Source of the DNA: Akebia trifoliata
Lineage: Eukaryota; Streptophyta; Magnoliopsida; Ranunculales; Lardizabalaceae
Reading direction: 5' to 3'
Length of the DNA: 64,000 bases
Assembly (NCBI GenBank): GCA_017979445.1
Contig: CM030707.1
Location: forward strand, 18,303,086 to 18,367,085
The notes beneath the pieces were generated by a model. That model did not search any database. It saw only the letters and a list, made by a program, of their open reading frames with translations, and was not told the origin of the DNA. A program made the position numbers and the translations under genes. This document shows positions 46,602 to 59,239 of this stretch, one piece after another; the first letter of the stretch is position 1, and each line of letters starts with the position of its first letter.

Positions 46602-46992
46602 GACTTCGTGACGAAGCTATCTGTAACTTTAAAACTCTTCATTTTGGTCAATATTAGAGGGAGTCCCCTGTAATTTTTTAATTTGATGGCATGCCTCCTT
46701 GACCTTGGTTTTGCTTGAGAGATTATCAAAAAATGACCTAAATACCCTTGTCTTTAACATCTAGCCAATGAGGATATTTTTCATAAGGGTGGCAATTCTA
46801 CCACAATCCATCAACACGACTCGAAAAAGACAAGAAGTTGGGGTGTTTGGGTTGAGCCTAATCGTGTCGACTCGTCTAACCAAATTATTAAACAAATCAT
46901 GTCTGGCTAGGGACGTCAACCTATTTTATAAGTGTGTCGTATTAACCTATATACAATCTGATTGGTATATAATCCATTTAATAAATGAGTGA

Positions 46993-49112
46993 GCTTCGGG
47001 GTTGGGTAAATTTTCAAACACCCTTACCTCAAAATGACAAAAACATCACACACAAATGACCCATTGCCACCCCTAATTTTTCATCCCCAAAAATTTTCAT
47101 CGTGAAGATGTTAACATCTATGAAAAATTATTTTTAACCTATTCAATCTTGTTTTCAATCGATCATATTCAATATCTTTACAAAAGATCCTTATTTTTTT
47201 AATAAAAAATCTATAGTTCATATCTAAAAATGTTATCTTATTCTACATACGAGTTTGTCATTTTCAAGTTGTGAATTTTGAGAATAAACTTATTTTAACA
47301 TTCGATCCATCTTTTTTAGTTTTTTTTATTTTTTTACAAAAATATTTTCAATTTTACTCAAAATTTTATCATTCTACTTCTCTAAGAAGAATTATCTTAT
47401 TCTCGAGATTCGAATGTTAAAGAAGATAGAATCTTAGGTTGAAAATGAAGGTAAATAACATAAATAACAGGATACAACTAATTGAGTTTAAGAAGAAATA
47501 AAAATAAACCAAGGGATTTTTTATTGAGCCTTCAAAACATTCAATCTTTAGTTACTCGCAAGAGTTATCCAATCTCACATTCAATTTTTGCTTTTCAAAC
47601 ACACTCTTGTCCAATTCTTGAGATTTAAAGGTTGGAGAAGATAAATTAATATTTAGCAACTTGTAAGAATTGTCAATTTTCGTTCAACTTCATTTTTCAA
47701 ATAAACCTAAAATCGTAATCTTCAAAATGAAAGTAAGAAAGTTGAAGATGACCAAATTTGAGAGAAAATCAAGGGATTTTTGGGTGGAGATTAAAAAATG
47801 AGGGCATTTAGGTCATTAAAATAGTCTTAAGAGTAGAAGTGCTAGGCCAAGCGTTATGTCATCCATTTAAACACACAGGGGGGTATCTCTAATATTCATC
47901 AAAATATAGAGGGGTATATCTAAATCACCCTCTGTTTTTGTTTTTTTTCCATTTATATATCCTAACTCTTGTTTGTCTCGGAGTTTCCGTCGCTTCTTAG
48001 AAATGTCACGTGGCATACTTTTTCGACATTTGGACTAGAAACGTTCTCGAGTTGGACCATAAATTGACCCGATTGGATCAACTAGATTTTATATTTTTAT
48101 AATATAATAATGGTCCGTCTGGAGTTGGACCATAAATTGACCCGATTGTGTCCATTAGATTTTATATTTTTATAATAAATAATAATAATAATTTTATTTA
48201 TACAAAAATAAGAGTGATAGAACACCAACATAATAAGAAAAATATTATAATTATTTAAATAATTATGATCCAAAGGAGAGTCGACATGGAATATGGGCCG
48301 ATTTGGAGCAATTGGTGGGCTTGTGCGCAGAGCCCAATATTAGCTCTATCCAAGAATAGAAAGGCTCCTACAATGTATGAGATATATTTTGTGAAATATT
48401 TTGAAAATGTTGGCCAAGTTAAAGAAAAATTGACCAAGTCAATCTGATTTTATTTTTTTAATGTAAAATATTTAATTATTTTAGTAATTTAAATGTTTAT
48501 ATTTTACGAAATATGATTTTGTAACGGAGCATATACTAATCAACCTTATAATAAAGAATTTAAACATGAAGAATAATTAGGTTCGTTCAAGTCGAGATGA
48601 CTCTAATCTCATACATGAAAACATTGGGTTTAAAGCTCATTATCAATTTGACTAATTTGTTGTGTCTAAGTGCATTATCATTTGACACATTTTCTTTTAT
48701 TTCTTTCAAATTTTTGACAATAATACCAACGATCAAGGCTCTTGTTTGAATGATTTCTAGGTACGAAAAAAAAAATGACAATTAAATACACCCTCAAAAA
48801 AATCTGAAAACCGCCAAAATGTTTCTAAAATTCAAGTGCTTCTTCCAAGTTTCTACAACACCGAAATATTGAGTTATTGCCCATGAAGGGTTTTATTAAG
48901 AGTTATTGACCATTTTGGCCATGACAATGATGAATGGAGAATAAGATTCATATAGCCTATTAAAGAAAACCCAAGTATTTATTATCCATTTGGCCCCAAA
49001 AGTATATTGAGTTATGGGTATGTGACCAAAAGGGGTATGCCTGAATAATCACTCTTTTTAATAATTTTTAGTTGCAAACTCAATAAAAGACATTTTAAAC
49101 AAAATTTATTTT
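46993..49112. other. Duplicated intergenic DNA between I9 and ABCG25 (B)
   Basis: Counterpart of about 29380-31400. No gene is supported on either strand. A short local duplication (GTTGGACCATAAATTGACCC near 48052 and 48124) is unique to B. Confidence 0.6.
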
Positions 49113-49135
49113 GATAAAAAAAAATTTCTCAAAAT

Positions 49136-50713
49136 TGTTGAGGGTTCGTGGGATATTTCTTTAAGGACCCCTCCATTTGGGGGTCCAAAGAATTAAAGAA
49201 ATAATGGAAGGGGGTTCTCCAAAAATTAAAAGTAAATCAAGCAAGACTGAAGTCAAGGTATTAAAGTCAATCGAGTGAGACTACAGTCAAAATTAAAGTC
49301 AATTAAGCAAGACTGAAGTCAAAATATTAAAAGTCAATCAATTAAGACTAAAGTCAAAACATTAAAAGTCAATCAAATAAAACCAAAAGTCATAATAGAG
49401 ATCTAATTAAATAATAACTCTATCTAATAGAGTTCTAACTTAAAAACAATTCTACCTAAAACAATTGAATTAAAACACAATTCTACCTAAAACAATTCTA
49501 ATTAAAACACAATTCTACCTAAAACAAGTCAAACTAAAACACAACTCTAATTAAAAGATTTCTAATTAAACACTAACTCTATCCAAATCAACCCCTAAAA
49601 ATATCTATAAATAAAGGTGCTCACACTCTATTTTCGTATCAAATCATAAACCCTAAGAGAAATAAGTCTAGAAGCTCCCCTAGCCCCCCATAAACCCTAG
49701 TTTTGGAGCCCCAACTCCTTAACTAACATCCCTCCTTCAATTTTAGTCTAGAAAACACCCAAAAGCCTTCTAAAAACACCCCCAAATCCGCAACGAACTT
49801 GAAGAGTTCAGATTCAAAAACAAGGAGATACCTTGCCTCGGAGATCCGAAGTCAAATCCGGAAACAGAACGAAGCAAATGAGCACGGTACAAGGAGCTCT
49901 TTTTGTCAGATCTGAGGGAACCAAGTCCTTGCCATCGGAAAGGTAAGTTTTTATTTTTATTTATTTTTTTATCTAGGTTTTAGCAATGTAATTTACTTGG
50001 GAATTTAGTAGAGACCGGCTTTGGCCGGGCGGGGTTGGTGCCTAACACCTTCCAACCCCATAACTTGATCCCCGAATTCAGATTTTTTATGGTAGATTAG
50101 TTCTTTTTATCCATGTTAGAGTTAGTATGGTTCCTAGACCACAATAACTAGGTGGCGACTCCTAAACCTCAAGGGTCAAAAGTGGATCCGCGCACCCCGC
50201 GGATTGAGGGCGCTTTCAGTGGCGACTCCACTGGGGACATTGAGGATCAAACTTGAAAAATCCTAAGTATGGGAGCATTGTTAGAACGACCTAGTTCTGT
50301 TATTTTTAATCGTTTGTCTACCAGTTTATTTTATCGTTATCGTTGGCCTAATTATTACTCATTGAGTTAGCCTTTGAATAGTTGCCTTGACATATTATTT
50401 ATGGTCCGATCAAGGATCATTCGGAATAATCCCAAATAATGCTAGACTTCGAAAGGTTTTTTATTCTTAAAGATGACTTAATGATTGTTGAGTGTGAGGA
50501 GTTTTTATTTTTATTTTTATTTCTGTTTATTTTATTTTTTTTTAGGCACAATGAAAAGTTTTGTTTATTTCTTAGAGTATGCAGGTTGTTCCTTAACATT
50601 AAAAACAAATAAAAAAAAAAAATTCTTAAAGTTTATTTAGCAACCATTCATGGCCTACAATGTTATAGTGTTGAGATTCTTAAATTTTTGTTACAAATTG
50701 ATTTTGTTCAATT
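49136..50713 (+). mobile_element. LTR plus primer site and leader of a Tat/Ogre-like Ty3/gypsy element
   Basis: It lies within a B-only insertion (49113-50713). The LTR can be set at 49136 (TGTTGAGGG) to 50218 (CGCTTTCA), about 1083 bp with TG...CA ends. One base later comes TGGCGACTCCACTGGGGAC (50220-50238), a primer site of the tRNA-Arg type used by Ogre/Tat elements. TATAAATA near 49607 fits the LTR promoter. About 475 bp of leader follow, then the element stops without gag, pol or a second LTR. Two local tandem repeats sit in the LTR (49225-49395 around AAAGTCAAT; 49440-49590 around AATTCTACCTAAAAC). Confidence 0.75.
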
Positions 50714-50747
50714 AAGTTGTGCCTTTCTTTTAATCTTGTTCTCGTTC

Positions 50748-50840
50748 TGTTGAGATTAATCCCACATCGGACGCTTATTGCCTTATCTCTCTCTTTATAA
50801 GTTCTTGGGCCTCTTCACTCATTGTCAATTGGGTTTTATC
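50748..50840 (+). mobile_element. TRIM-related LTR fragment, copy B
   Basis: TGTTGAG at 50748, ATCCCACATCG at 50759-50769 and TATAAG at 50796 match the TRIM LTR promoter half. The 3' half is replaced by other sequence. It borders the Tat/Ogre-like insert on its left. Confidence 0.6.
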
Positions 50841-51620
50841 CATGATCCTTCGAACAAGGGAGAGTTGGTCGGTCCTTCAATTAAGGATTTAATGGGGGCA
50901 ATTAAAGACTTGTATTCCACGATTTAGCTTTAATCATGGGACTAATCTAATTATTATTGATCCACGATCAAGATTCTTTCTGTTTATAATTGATTATTTG
51001 CTATCATGAATATATGAACGATTTGCCATTTAATTCAGTCCATGTCATTTTGTCCCTCACATTTACGTTATGATGTAGTGGAATTTTACAGCGCCCACGA
51101 TAACTTATGAGTTTTTGACGAAAACGGTCAAGTATTTTGCCAATATTATTGAAATATTTATTGAAATGGGGATATATCCATTTTGGCATTTTTCATTTTT
51201 ATCAAAATGGGTACCTACGTAACTCATTAAATTGAATTTACTTTTACATCTTTATTTTCTACCTGAAATAAATTGCAAATATAGTTATGACTTTTTCATA
51301 ATTTTGTAAAAAAAAAAAAAGAAAAATACATTTGTCTTTTATTTAAAGCTTACAATCCATTTTGGTAAAAATAAATAAATACCAAAATGGATATCTAACT
51401 CTGACTAAGCAAGTAACTCTTGCCTCATACTTGACCATTTTCCAATAGCTTATTTACACGAACAATTTCATTTCCCTTGTTGCAATCACATTTATGTTGC
51501 CAGTAGAAAATATCACGACGACAACAACACAAGGATTCAAATCTTGAAGTTGCATGGATACATCTTTTGATCCACTAACAACCCATTGATCAAGAACATA
51601 GAGTCACAACAAGAATTTGC

Positions 51621-54600
51621 TCAAAATCCTGATCCATGTCGCTGATTACAAGCTTTGACGCGTCTCAAGGCAGCGAAAGCTAGTAACCTATAGCCCACAA
51701 ACATGAGAACCAATGCAGCGATGCACACGCCAGGATGAACTTGCTCTTTGACAAACTTGCAACTGGCTTTGTTGCTACTAGGATGGGAGCAACCTAATAG
51801 GGCCGAGATCTCGTCCCCTTCCCCGAATTGTATGTCGATGAGAAGCCTATAACAATAAAAAATAAAGGAAGTATACTTGATCCAAGCCATACAAGTTGGA
51901 ACCTTTTGCACGTAAAATCCCCCCGTGAGCACGAAGGCTAACATTATGACTGTTACCATCATCGATCCTTGTTTGGCATCCATAATAGCTGCACCGAGTG
52001 CGAGCCCCAACCCTTGAGCCACCATGACATATCCAAGAACCACTACTAGTGTCAACAAGAAGGCACCCACATCGGGTTTTAGTCCAGCCATCCAATACGT
52101 CGCGGAAATAAAAACTGTAGGAAGAATTAGCTCCATGGGCAAATCACCGACTATTTGAGCCATGAAATAGGAGGAAAGTGTGTACATGCCCGATGATCGT
52201 TCCTTGATGAAGACGGCACGTTCTTGAGGGAAGGCAAAAACTGCATTGGAGGCTGGGATAACTCCCCAAAAGATGGCCATGAAGAAAAGGAGGCCGAGGC
52301 GATCTTGAACATCATGGATGCTGGAATTCCACCACATGAAACCAACTAATAATGCGGCAAATATCACATGGAAGACTCTTAGGGAATTGAATGATTCATG
52401 TTTTCTTTCTCTTAGGCTTCTTTGGAGGAGAATGGTGAATTGGTTGAACCAACTTGTGATGTTGGTGTTGGTGTTACTTCTACTACTACACCTCTTGTTC
52501 TCTTCATTGTTCCTTTGGTTGTTGTCTAAGACTACTTTGTCTTTGGTGGCAATTGTGGTGGTAGAATCCATTAAAGCCTTCACCTTGGGAGCTAATAAGT
52601 TGTTGTATGAGGAGATTAGTGATTGCTTAATGTTGGGCTTGTTCTCCTCCCTTTGATCATCAAGTTGACACACCCCTGCATAAGTTATAACAATGCGTTG
52701 ATCATTAAATTATAGATAATAAACTCCAATGAACAAAACAAAATATCGCGATAGAGTAAATTAAATCATCATCAAAGTCTTATCCCATGAAGAAGATACC
52801 TAAGTTTCTTATTTTGTTTTATTTTTTAAAATTTTAAATATTTGAGTAAGCTTCATGCACCCAAAACATATCTTAATGTTACAATGTCATAATAAACCTT
52901 ATTCACATATTTATGCTACTTTTAGATTTCTCCCAACCAATTCTACCAACTCTTAGAAACATCTATTTAAAACTCATATATATTTTCATATGTTCCTAAA
53001 GCAAATTTAATATGAGAAACTTAGAATTGAAAAAATAAAGAGATTTACTTCATCTCTCAACAGGTTGTGCCCACTAAAAACTCGAGCTAATTTTACAATG
53101 TAATCAAGTTGACCTTACAACACTCTTTAGAGTTCTCTCAACTCAATGAGACACTCGAGCACTCAATAAACACTCCAAATAAAACAAGATATATTTAGGA
53201 AGGAACTTGTATTAGTTTCTAAGATGTGTCAACTATATAAACTGGAATGACAGTTACTCAAGCATCGTCGGGTCATTTGCATGAGTGTTGCAAAGGTCTA
53301 CGACAATGAGTTATATTTACTCAAAAGATTCAAAATTTTAAAATAATACACAATTTTTGGTACCATTTTAAATTTAAAACTTGAGACTTCACCCTAAACC
53401 TTAATGACATTTCACCTAACCAAAATACATTGTTATATTAGATTTGAGAATAAAACCTTTGGATTAACCACCAACACTACACACTATTTGATCAATCCAT
53501 AACACTTATATATGTTAATTTACAATAAAATCCTTTCAAACTACTTGATAAGTTTGGGGGTATAATTCAAAATCAATTGGCAATGAGTGAAGAGGCCCAA
53601 GAGCTTATAAAGAGAGAGACAAGGCAATGAGTGTCCAATGTGGGACTAAACTCAACATGTCCCACATGTGTGGGTTGGATTGGGTCAAGTATGTGGAGAT
53701 CTGAACTGGGTGACGAGAAAGAGAGAAAGTCCCTCTCTGATACCATGATAAGTTTAGAGGTCTAACTCAAACCTAATTAACAATGAGTAGTGAGGCTCAA
53801 GAGTTTATAAGGAGAGAGACAAGGTGATGAGTGTTCGATGTGGGACTAAACTCAACACTACTTAAATTGCGATTGCTACAAGGTTTAGTGGTGGCTTTTA
53901 GTTTCCTACCTATCAAATCACTTTTCGAAAGTCAAAAGCATGCTTGCTAAGCACTTGGCTTTCTCACCCATTCAAAGGTCAAAAGCAAAAAAAAAAAAAA
54001 AAGCCATATATTAAAATTGATTAAACCTTTTTCTCGCTTTAACAATATCTAGGTGGCATGTGCAAACGCACATGTATCAAAAGGGTTTATTTGAAATTTA
54101 AAATATTGATTAAAGGATTTTAAAAATTACATAGTAAAAAGGACATTTTATAATTTTGAAAACCAAGCAATACAATTATGGGGATGTGGGTTCACAAATT
54201 TATTAGGTTTTTTTTTTAACTTTAAAATATAAAAGCAGGGGCATTTATTGCCAGTCAAATTTGGTGCCGAACCACTTCTACCATTCCAAACAAAAATGGT
54301 ATTGTAAAACATTTCCACTTGTATGGTTAATGACAAATATTCCCGACTAATTTTTTTTCCCAATTTTCGCACTTCCTTGTCATAAGAAGTAGTTTTTTAA
54401 TTGATTCCCGGCAAATATCCAATAGCTTTTAAAAATGTTTTTGGGCCGTTCTATTTTTATACTCAATGGACCCACTTTCTTCTATAAATCCTACCCCAAA
54501 ATGTGCTTCGTGAGGGTGCAGCGAGCACAAGCGGTGGGTGCAATAGGCTGGTCCTATGCTTTTTAATCCCCATAAAAAGCACTTCACGAAATATGATCAA

Positions 54601-57600
54601 AATCTTTTACAGAAGTGATTCCATTGAAGAAAATCTTCCACTCAAAAAGGGAATTCAAGAAGCTGACTGACTACCTGCTTTTGGGAAGGGTCAAAAGGTA
54701 TCTTGAAATCCGTGTAATAATTCAGACCAACAACTAATGAGAACATGACACGTGACCACTAAAAACATTTTCCTTTGCCTAGGATACCTTATACATTTAT
54801 ACTTTAGGGTGATTGCTATGTTGATGACACGTGTTCCTCACTTCGAACTATCCTAGCTCATCTAAGAGCATAAATAAAAAAAACCTCACAAACGTGGAAT
54901 ATAAATACATATTTTTTAAATAAATATTATTAGCACACATCGAAGGATGGCATTAGAAAAACTTGGTTTGATAGTAAAAACTCTCAATTTAAAACATTGA
55001 CTAAACACGAATACAATTGACATGACAAGTACATAGAATCGTAAATCTTTTTTTTGTATATCTCAAAGAAAAAGATTTAAGATTCTATGCACTTTTCACG
55101 TCAATCGTGTATAGATCGCTCATGTTTTAACGTATTAATTTATCATGATTCTAAAAAATATGGTCGAACTAGTAATTTTTGTAAAGAGTTTGATAAAATG
55201 ACGATTGATGTGGCAAGTGTACAGAATCATAGATCTTTTTCTTAGCATGTACATACGACTACGTTTATAGCTTGTCATATTATTATTAGTTTTTGGTAAA
55301 ATGCTTAGCCATTTTAGTACAATATTACTAAAAATGCTTAGTACTTTAAGCAACATTGGTTGGGCAGCCTAATTTAGTAAAAAATAAATAATAATCTAAT
55401 AATTATTTAATTTCTTAAAACACTCTTCAAGCATTATAGTTGCCGTTAACACCTGTCTAAAATATTAACCAATGAAGTTATAGCTAATTGGTTTTTGACA
55501 CGTTTCCCTTTTCAAATCCCCCCTTTAGAAAATAAAGGAAACCTTGGTCAGCCATGTCGTCACCTTCTCCACCTTACTATCATGGTGTCAAAGAAAATTA
55601 AATTATATAAATCTCTAAACAAGGCTGACCACCTTTGCTTAAAGTGCATTAGTTTTAAAAGATAATGCCCCTCCACCAAATTCTATAATCCAAAAACAAA
55701 AAAAATGGCCCACCAACCACACCTTGTATTAAAAGTATATATTTATTCATCAATTTAAATCTATTTATACCCAAAAAAAAAAAAAAAAAAAACTACATGA
55801 GAAAATCTACTCATTGGGTCGAGCCAGGAACGATTCTATATATTTTTTGGACTAAACTTTTCTCAAATCGTCTTCTTATTAGATCTCAGTATTTGAATTT
55901 GATATATATATATATATATGTCACCATTAAATTTTATAATTCAAGTAAAAAAATAAAAATCTATAAGATTCAATGGTCTAAGACAAGTCGACATAACATG
56001 ACAGTCTCCCATACATTATTGTTGACACATCATGCCACTCATGTATGATTCCTGCTAAAATATATGCTTGAGGGTGCAAAGAATGACGATTTCAAAACAA
56101 ACATCCCCATTCATTGGATAGAGAAGATAATTGAGATTTCATAATCCACTTTCAAATTTATTCCAATTCCAACACCTAATGCTACGAGACACATTTTCTC
56201 TAACAATCAATGACATGACGTCCTAGCATATATTGGCGATAGTGGCTACTACTATGAAGCAAGTTTCTTCTCTAGGTGACGTTACGAATCCTCTATTTAG
56301 TAATTCAAACCCCACAACCCAAAATGATCCCCCTTGTACTCATTTCCCTTGTTAAGGGTTAGGGGTTTGTGTCCCACCAACTAATTCTCACATTTAAATA
56401 AAAACAACTCGATATCTTTACGACTATAATGAGAGAAGGAGGAGTAAAAGTGGTTTGATGGCAAAATTTGGATCTTACAAGTACCCCCACCTTTACATTT
56501 AAACTTAATATAACATTTTGGTCAGATAATCACATAAATTACATTCCCACAATCCTATAATCATGTTTTTTTATTATATAGTCTTCAAAAACCCGTAAAT
56601 TAATATTTCAAATTACAAGAAATCTTTCTGTAATACATGTGTGTTTGCATAGGCCACCTTTCTAGTTAAATATAATAAGTTCGATTCATAATATTTTAAA
56701 TTAATAAGAATGTATCAAAATTAATATAATTCGATTTCGATTTTGTTAAGTGAATAAAACTTTAATTAATTATTTAATTTCTTTAAATATATATTATTTA
56801 AAAATAAATTAATTTATTAAGAAAATTAAAATTTTAAATAACCGCCCAAAGCAAGTGAAGGGGCACGAGGGGTGCAACAAAGCATCATTTCCCACTAAAC
56901 ATAACAGAAGCAACGGTAGTACGTCTCTCTCTAGTCGAGTCTATCCACTACGTTATCACAGAAGTGCATTTTCCACTTCCCTCTTTAGTTTCCACCCACG
57001 CTTCCCAATGTTATTTATTATTTTTTTATTTGACAAATCTATCATTTTTTAATTTTTAATTCTATAAAAATATAAAGTAAATTAGGTATTTTATTCAGTG
57101 GAACGTGGATGGATCAAACATTCCCTTATGTCAAAGTCATTAGCTTTCCTGATAAAGTTAAAAACAAAAGGTCTTATACACATACCCCCTCTTAAGTTTT
57201 GAATAATATTTGAAATATTCCTTTACTTTCAAACTGATGGTATGTACCCCTTAGGTTAAGTCCACTACTACAAAATGACTTGAATGCCCTTATCTTCAAT
57301 GCAGCCTAAAATCTTAAATTTTTCCATCTTTACGGATGATTTGTCTTTCTTCAAATCCCAATAAAAGATAGAATTTTTGAAAAAAATATAGATAATATTG
57401 AAATTTTAGATAAAAATTGAGTCACAAATGATTAAAGTTATGAAATAAATGAATTTTGAGAGAAGAATCATGAATTTTTTGACTTGGGGATGAAGGTGAG
57501 GGTACTTAGGTGATTTAATATTATTTTTTAAAAGAGAAGATAGAAAATACACTAAACATTCACCCACAAATGGTGGGGGTATGTCTAAATCAGCCTAAAA

Positions 57601-59127
57601 CAAACCCAACAACTATCCAAATTGGCACGTGGAACCATTTGAGATCGTTACGACACGGTCCCTTTAAAAAATTTTCACGTGTCACTTCAGATTTTTGATG
57701 GGGACGTCTTCACCAAAGTCATCTCGCCACGAACGAGTCAGACTCGTTCGAGTTATCCTTAATTAACTAATTACTGACTTATCAAAGAATGAATGGGAGG
57801 AAAGAAAAGTACCATTAGCGAGATCGAGCATGAAATCAGCCGGGTTGACTGGGAACGATGGAGAGAAACCAACCGAGTTGAAATATTCCATAGCGTTTGA
57901 ACTCTTCCCAAAGTAAATACACCTCCCTTCAGATAAAACAAGAACCGAGTCGAACATCTGGTAGACTCGGCTAGAAGGTTGGTGCATCGATGTCACAATA
58001 GTTTTACCCTTACGAGCCAATGAACCTAATGTCGAGACCAATCGGTGAGCTGTGGTTGAATCAAGACCCGATGTTGGCTCGTCCAGGATGAGTAGACTCG
58101 GGTTCACTAGCATCTCGTGTCCGATACTTACTCGTTTCCTCTCTCCTCCCGAAACACCTCTGATAAAACTGTTACCAATTATTGTATTCTCACAATTGCC
58201 CAAACCCAACTCATAAATTACCGATTCTGCCACTTGGGTTTTCTCTTTCTTTGATAGTGTGTTTGGGAGGCGAAGGAGCGAACAAAAGACTAGTGTTTCT
58301 TTGACTGTGAGATGTGGGTAAAGAACATCGTCTTGAGTTACGAACCCGGTTCGTCTAAAAACCGATTTAGTGAGTTTCCGGTTGTTGGCGAGGATTGATC
58401 CCGTGAAACAGTTTCCTTGTAGTCTTCCTGCTACCGCGTTTAGAAACGTTGATTTTCCGCAACCAGAGGGACCAAGGATGGCTAGGATCTCTCCTGGAGA
58501 TACCATTCCTGTGATCCCACTTAGAATCGTTCGTTCTTCGGCCATGCTAGTGATCATTCTCTGATCAGTCGGTATGGGCCCACCACCAATCATTCGTCCG
58601 ATTCCACCACTTGTGATTTTCTTCTCCAACTTCATTCGGTAACAGATGTCGATAAACTGTCAAAGACATAGAGATTAAATGGTGGTAAGTTAATAAAATT
58701 AAGTCCACAGCAAATCATAACTCGACTCGCGAGTCAAGAGTCGTGAGGTCCGATTCAAATCGGTGACTCGGATATGCCATTGTCAAGTGTCAACAAAAGA
58801 AACAGAAGGAGGGGAAAATGTAAGCCTCAAACATACGGTGGAAATGAGAAGATAGTCAAAGGGATTCCAAATATTACGAATCCCAAGGAAATCTTTGTTT
58901 TGATTCCCCCGTAAGTTTGAGGGTAGAAAAGTAATGTTAAACGAACGGTTGAGTCGTTGAGATGAGAAGGATTCTTTAACAATACAGATCCCTAGGATGT
59001 CTAATACCTTGAGAGTAATCGGATGACAAGAAGATATTAATGAATCCAAATTTATTCGATGTTGCGATCGATCTGGACCGTTGGATGATCCCCCATTTGG
59101 AGCCTCACCTTCATCGATCACAGGCAT
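51621..59127 (-). CDS. ABCG25: ABCG25-like half-size ABC transporter (candidate abscisic acid exporter)
   Basis: Three exons: 59127-59008, 58656-57813 and 52675-51621; introns 351 and 5137 bp, all GT-AG; 2019 nt, 672 aa. Exon 1 ends PITLK and joins FIDICYRMK. The NBD has Walker [10 protein letters not shown] (102-110), Q-loop Q148, signature VSGGERKR (208-215), Walker [13 protein letters not shown] (228-239) and H265. The NBD exon ends LANG and joins [14 protein letters not shown]. Exon 3 is the membrane domain with about six helices ([68 protein letters not shown]). Order and junction phrases match Arabidopsis ABCG25, a plasma-membrane ABA exporter. Substrate is inferred from similarity; an ABCG paralog is possible. 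Intron 2 holds a TRIM and the right end of the segmental duplication. Confidence 0.93.
53546..53857 (-). mobile_element. TRIM retrotransposon, copy B
   Basis: Left LTR 53546-53657 and right LTR 53746-53857, each 112 bp, TG...CA on both; internal part 88 bp. Target duplication CTACT at 53541-53545 and 53858-53862. On the minus strand TGGTATCAGAGAG (53745-53733) directly follows the 5' LTR as the initiator-Met primer site. The LTR carries GTCCCACATCG (53846-53836) and TATAAAC (53809-53803). No coding capacity. It lies in intron 2 of the ABCG25-like gene, sense to it. Confidence 0.92.
54030..54720. other. Block in ABCG25 intron 2 found in B only
   Basis: Flanks on both sides match copy A at about 34465-34480. 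Part of it (54050-54165) resembles 9208-9320. It is either an insertion in B or a deletion in A. No gene. Confidence 0.5.
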
Positions 59128-59215
59128 TCTTCCACACGAGAGAGAGATATAGAGGTAGAGAGAGAGAGAGAGAGACAGAGAGAGTTAGGCTCTCTAAAGG
59201 CACAAGCCAAGCTCC

Positions 59216-59223
59216 TATTTATA
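59216..59223 (-). promoter_or_regulatory. TATA box of the ABCG25-like gene
   Basis: TATAAATA on the minus strand, 89 bp above the ATG, predicts a transcription start near 59185-59190. The 5' UTR between carries a (CT)n tract (59147-59184 as GA on the plus strand), common in plant leaders. Confidence 0.65.
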
Positions 59224-59239
59224 AAGTTCGAAGGTCTCA

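Larger units (their letters stand above)
41640..54870. repeat. Segmental duplication, copy B (13.2 kb)
   Basis: Partner of 23712-34640. Offsets grow from 17.8 kb (I9 last exon) to 19.2 kb (ABCG25 last exon) because of B-specific inserts, mainly 49113-50713. The right end is inside intron 2 of the complete ABCG25-like gene, so B keeps the original continuity on that side. Confidence 0.9.

Noticed and set aside
57763..57812. Tail after LANG in the ABCG25 nucleotide-binding exon
   Set aside because: It reads through the donor GTACTTTTC into intron 2. The joined exon 3 restores the family sequence (LANG-VCQL).
58783..59007. Continuation of the first ABCG25 exon as a 114-codon frame
   Set aside because: A GT donor after ...PITLK at 59008, an acceptor at 58657, and the match of the junction to ABCG25 show that this stretch is intron 1.
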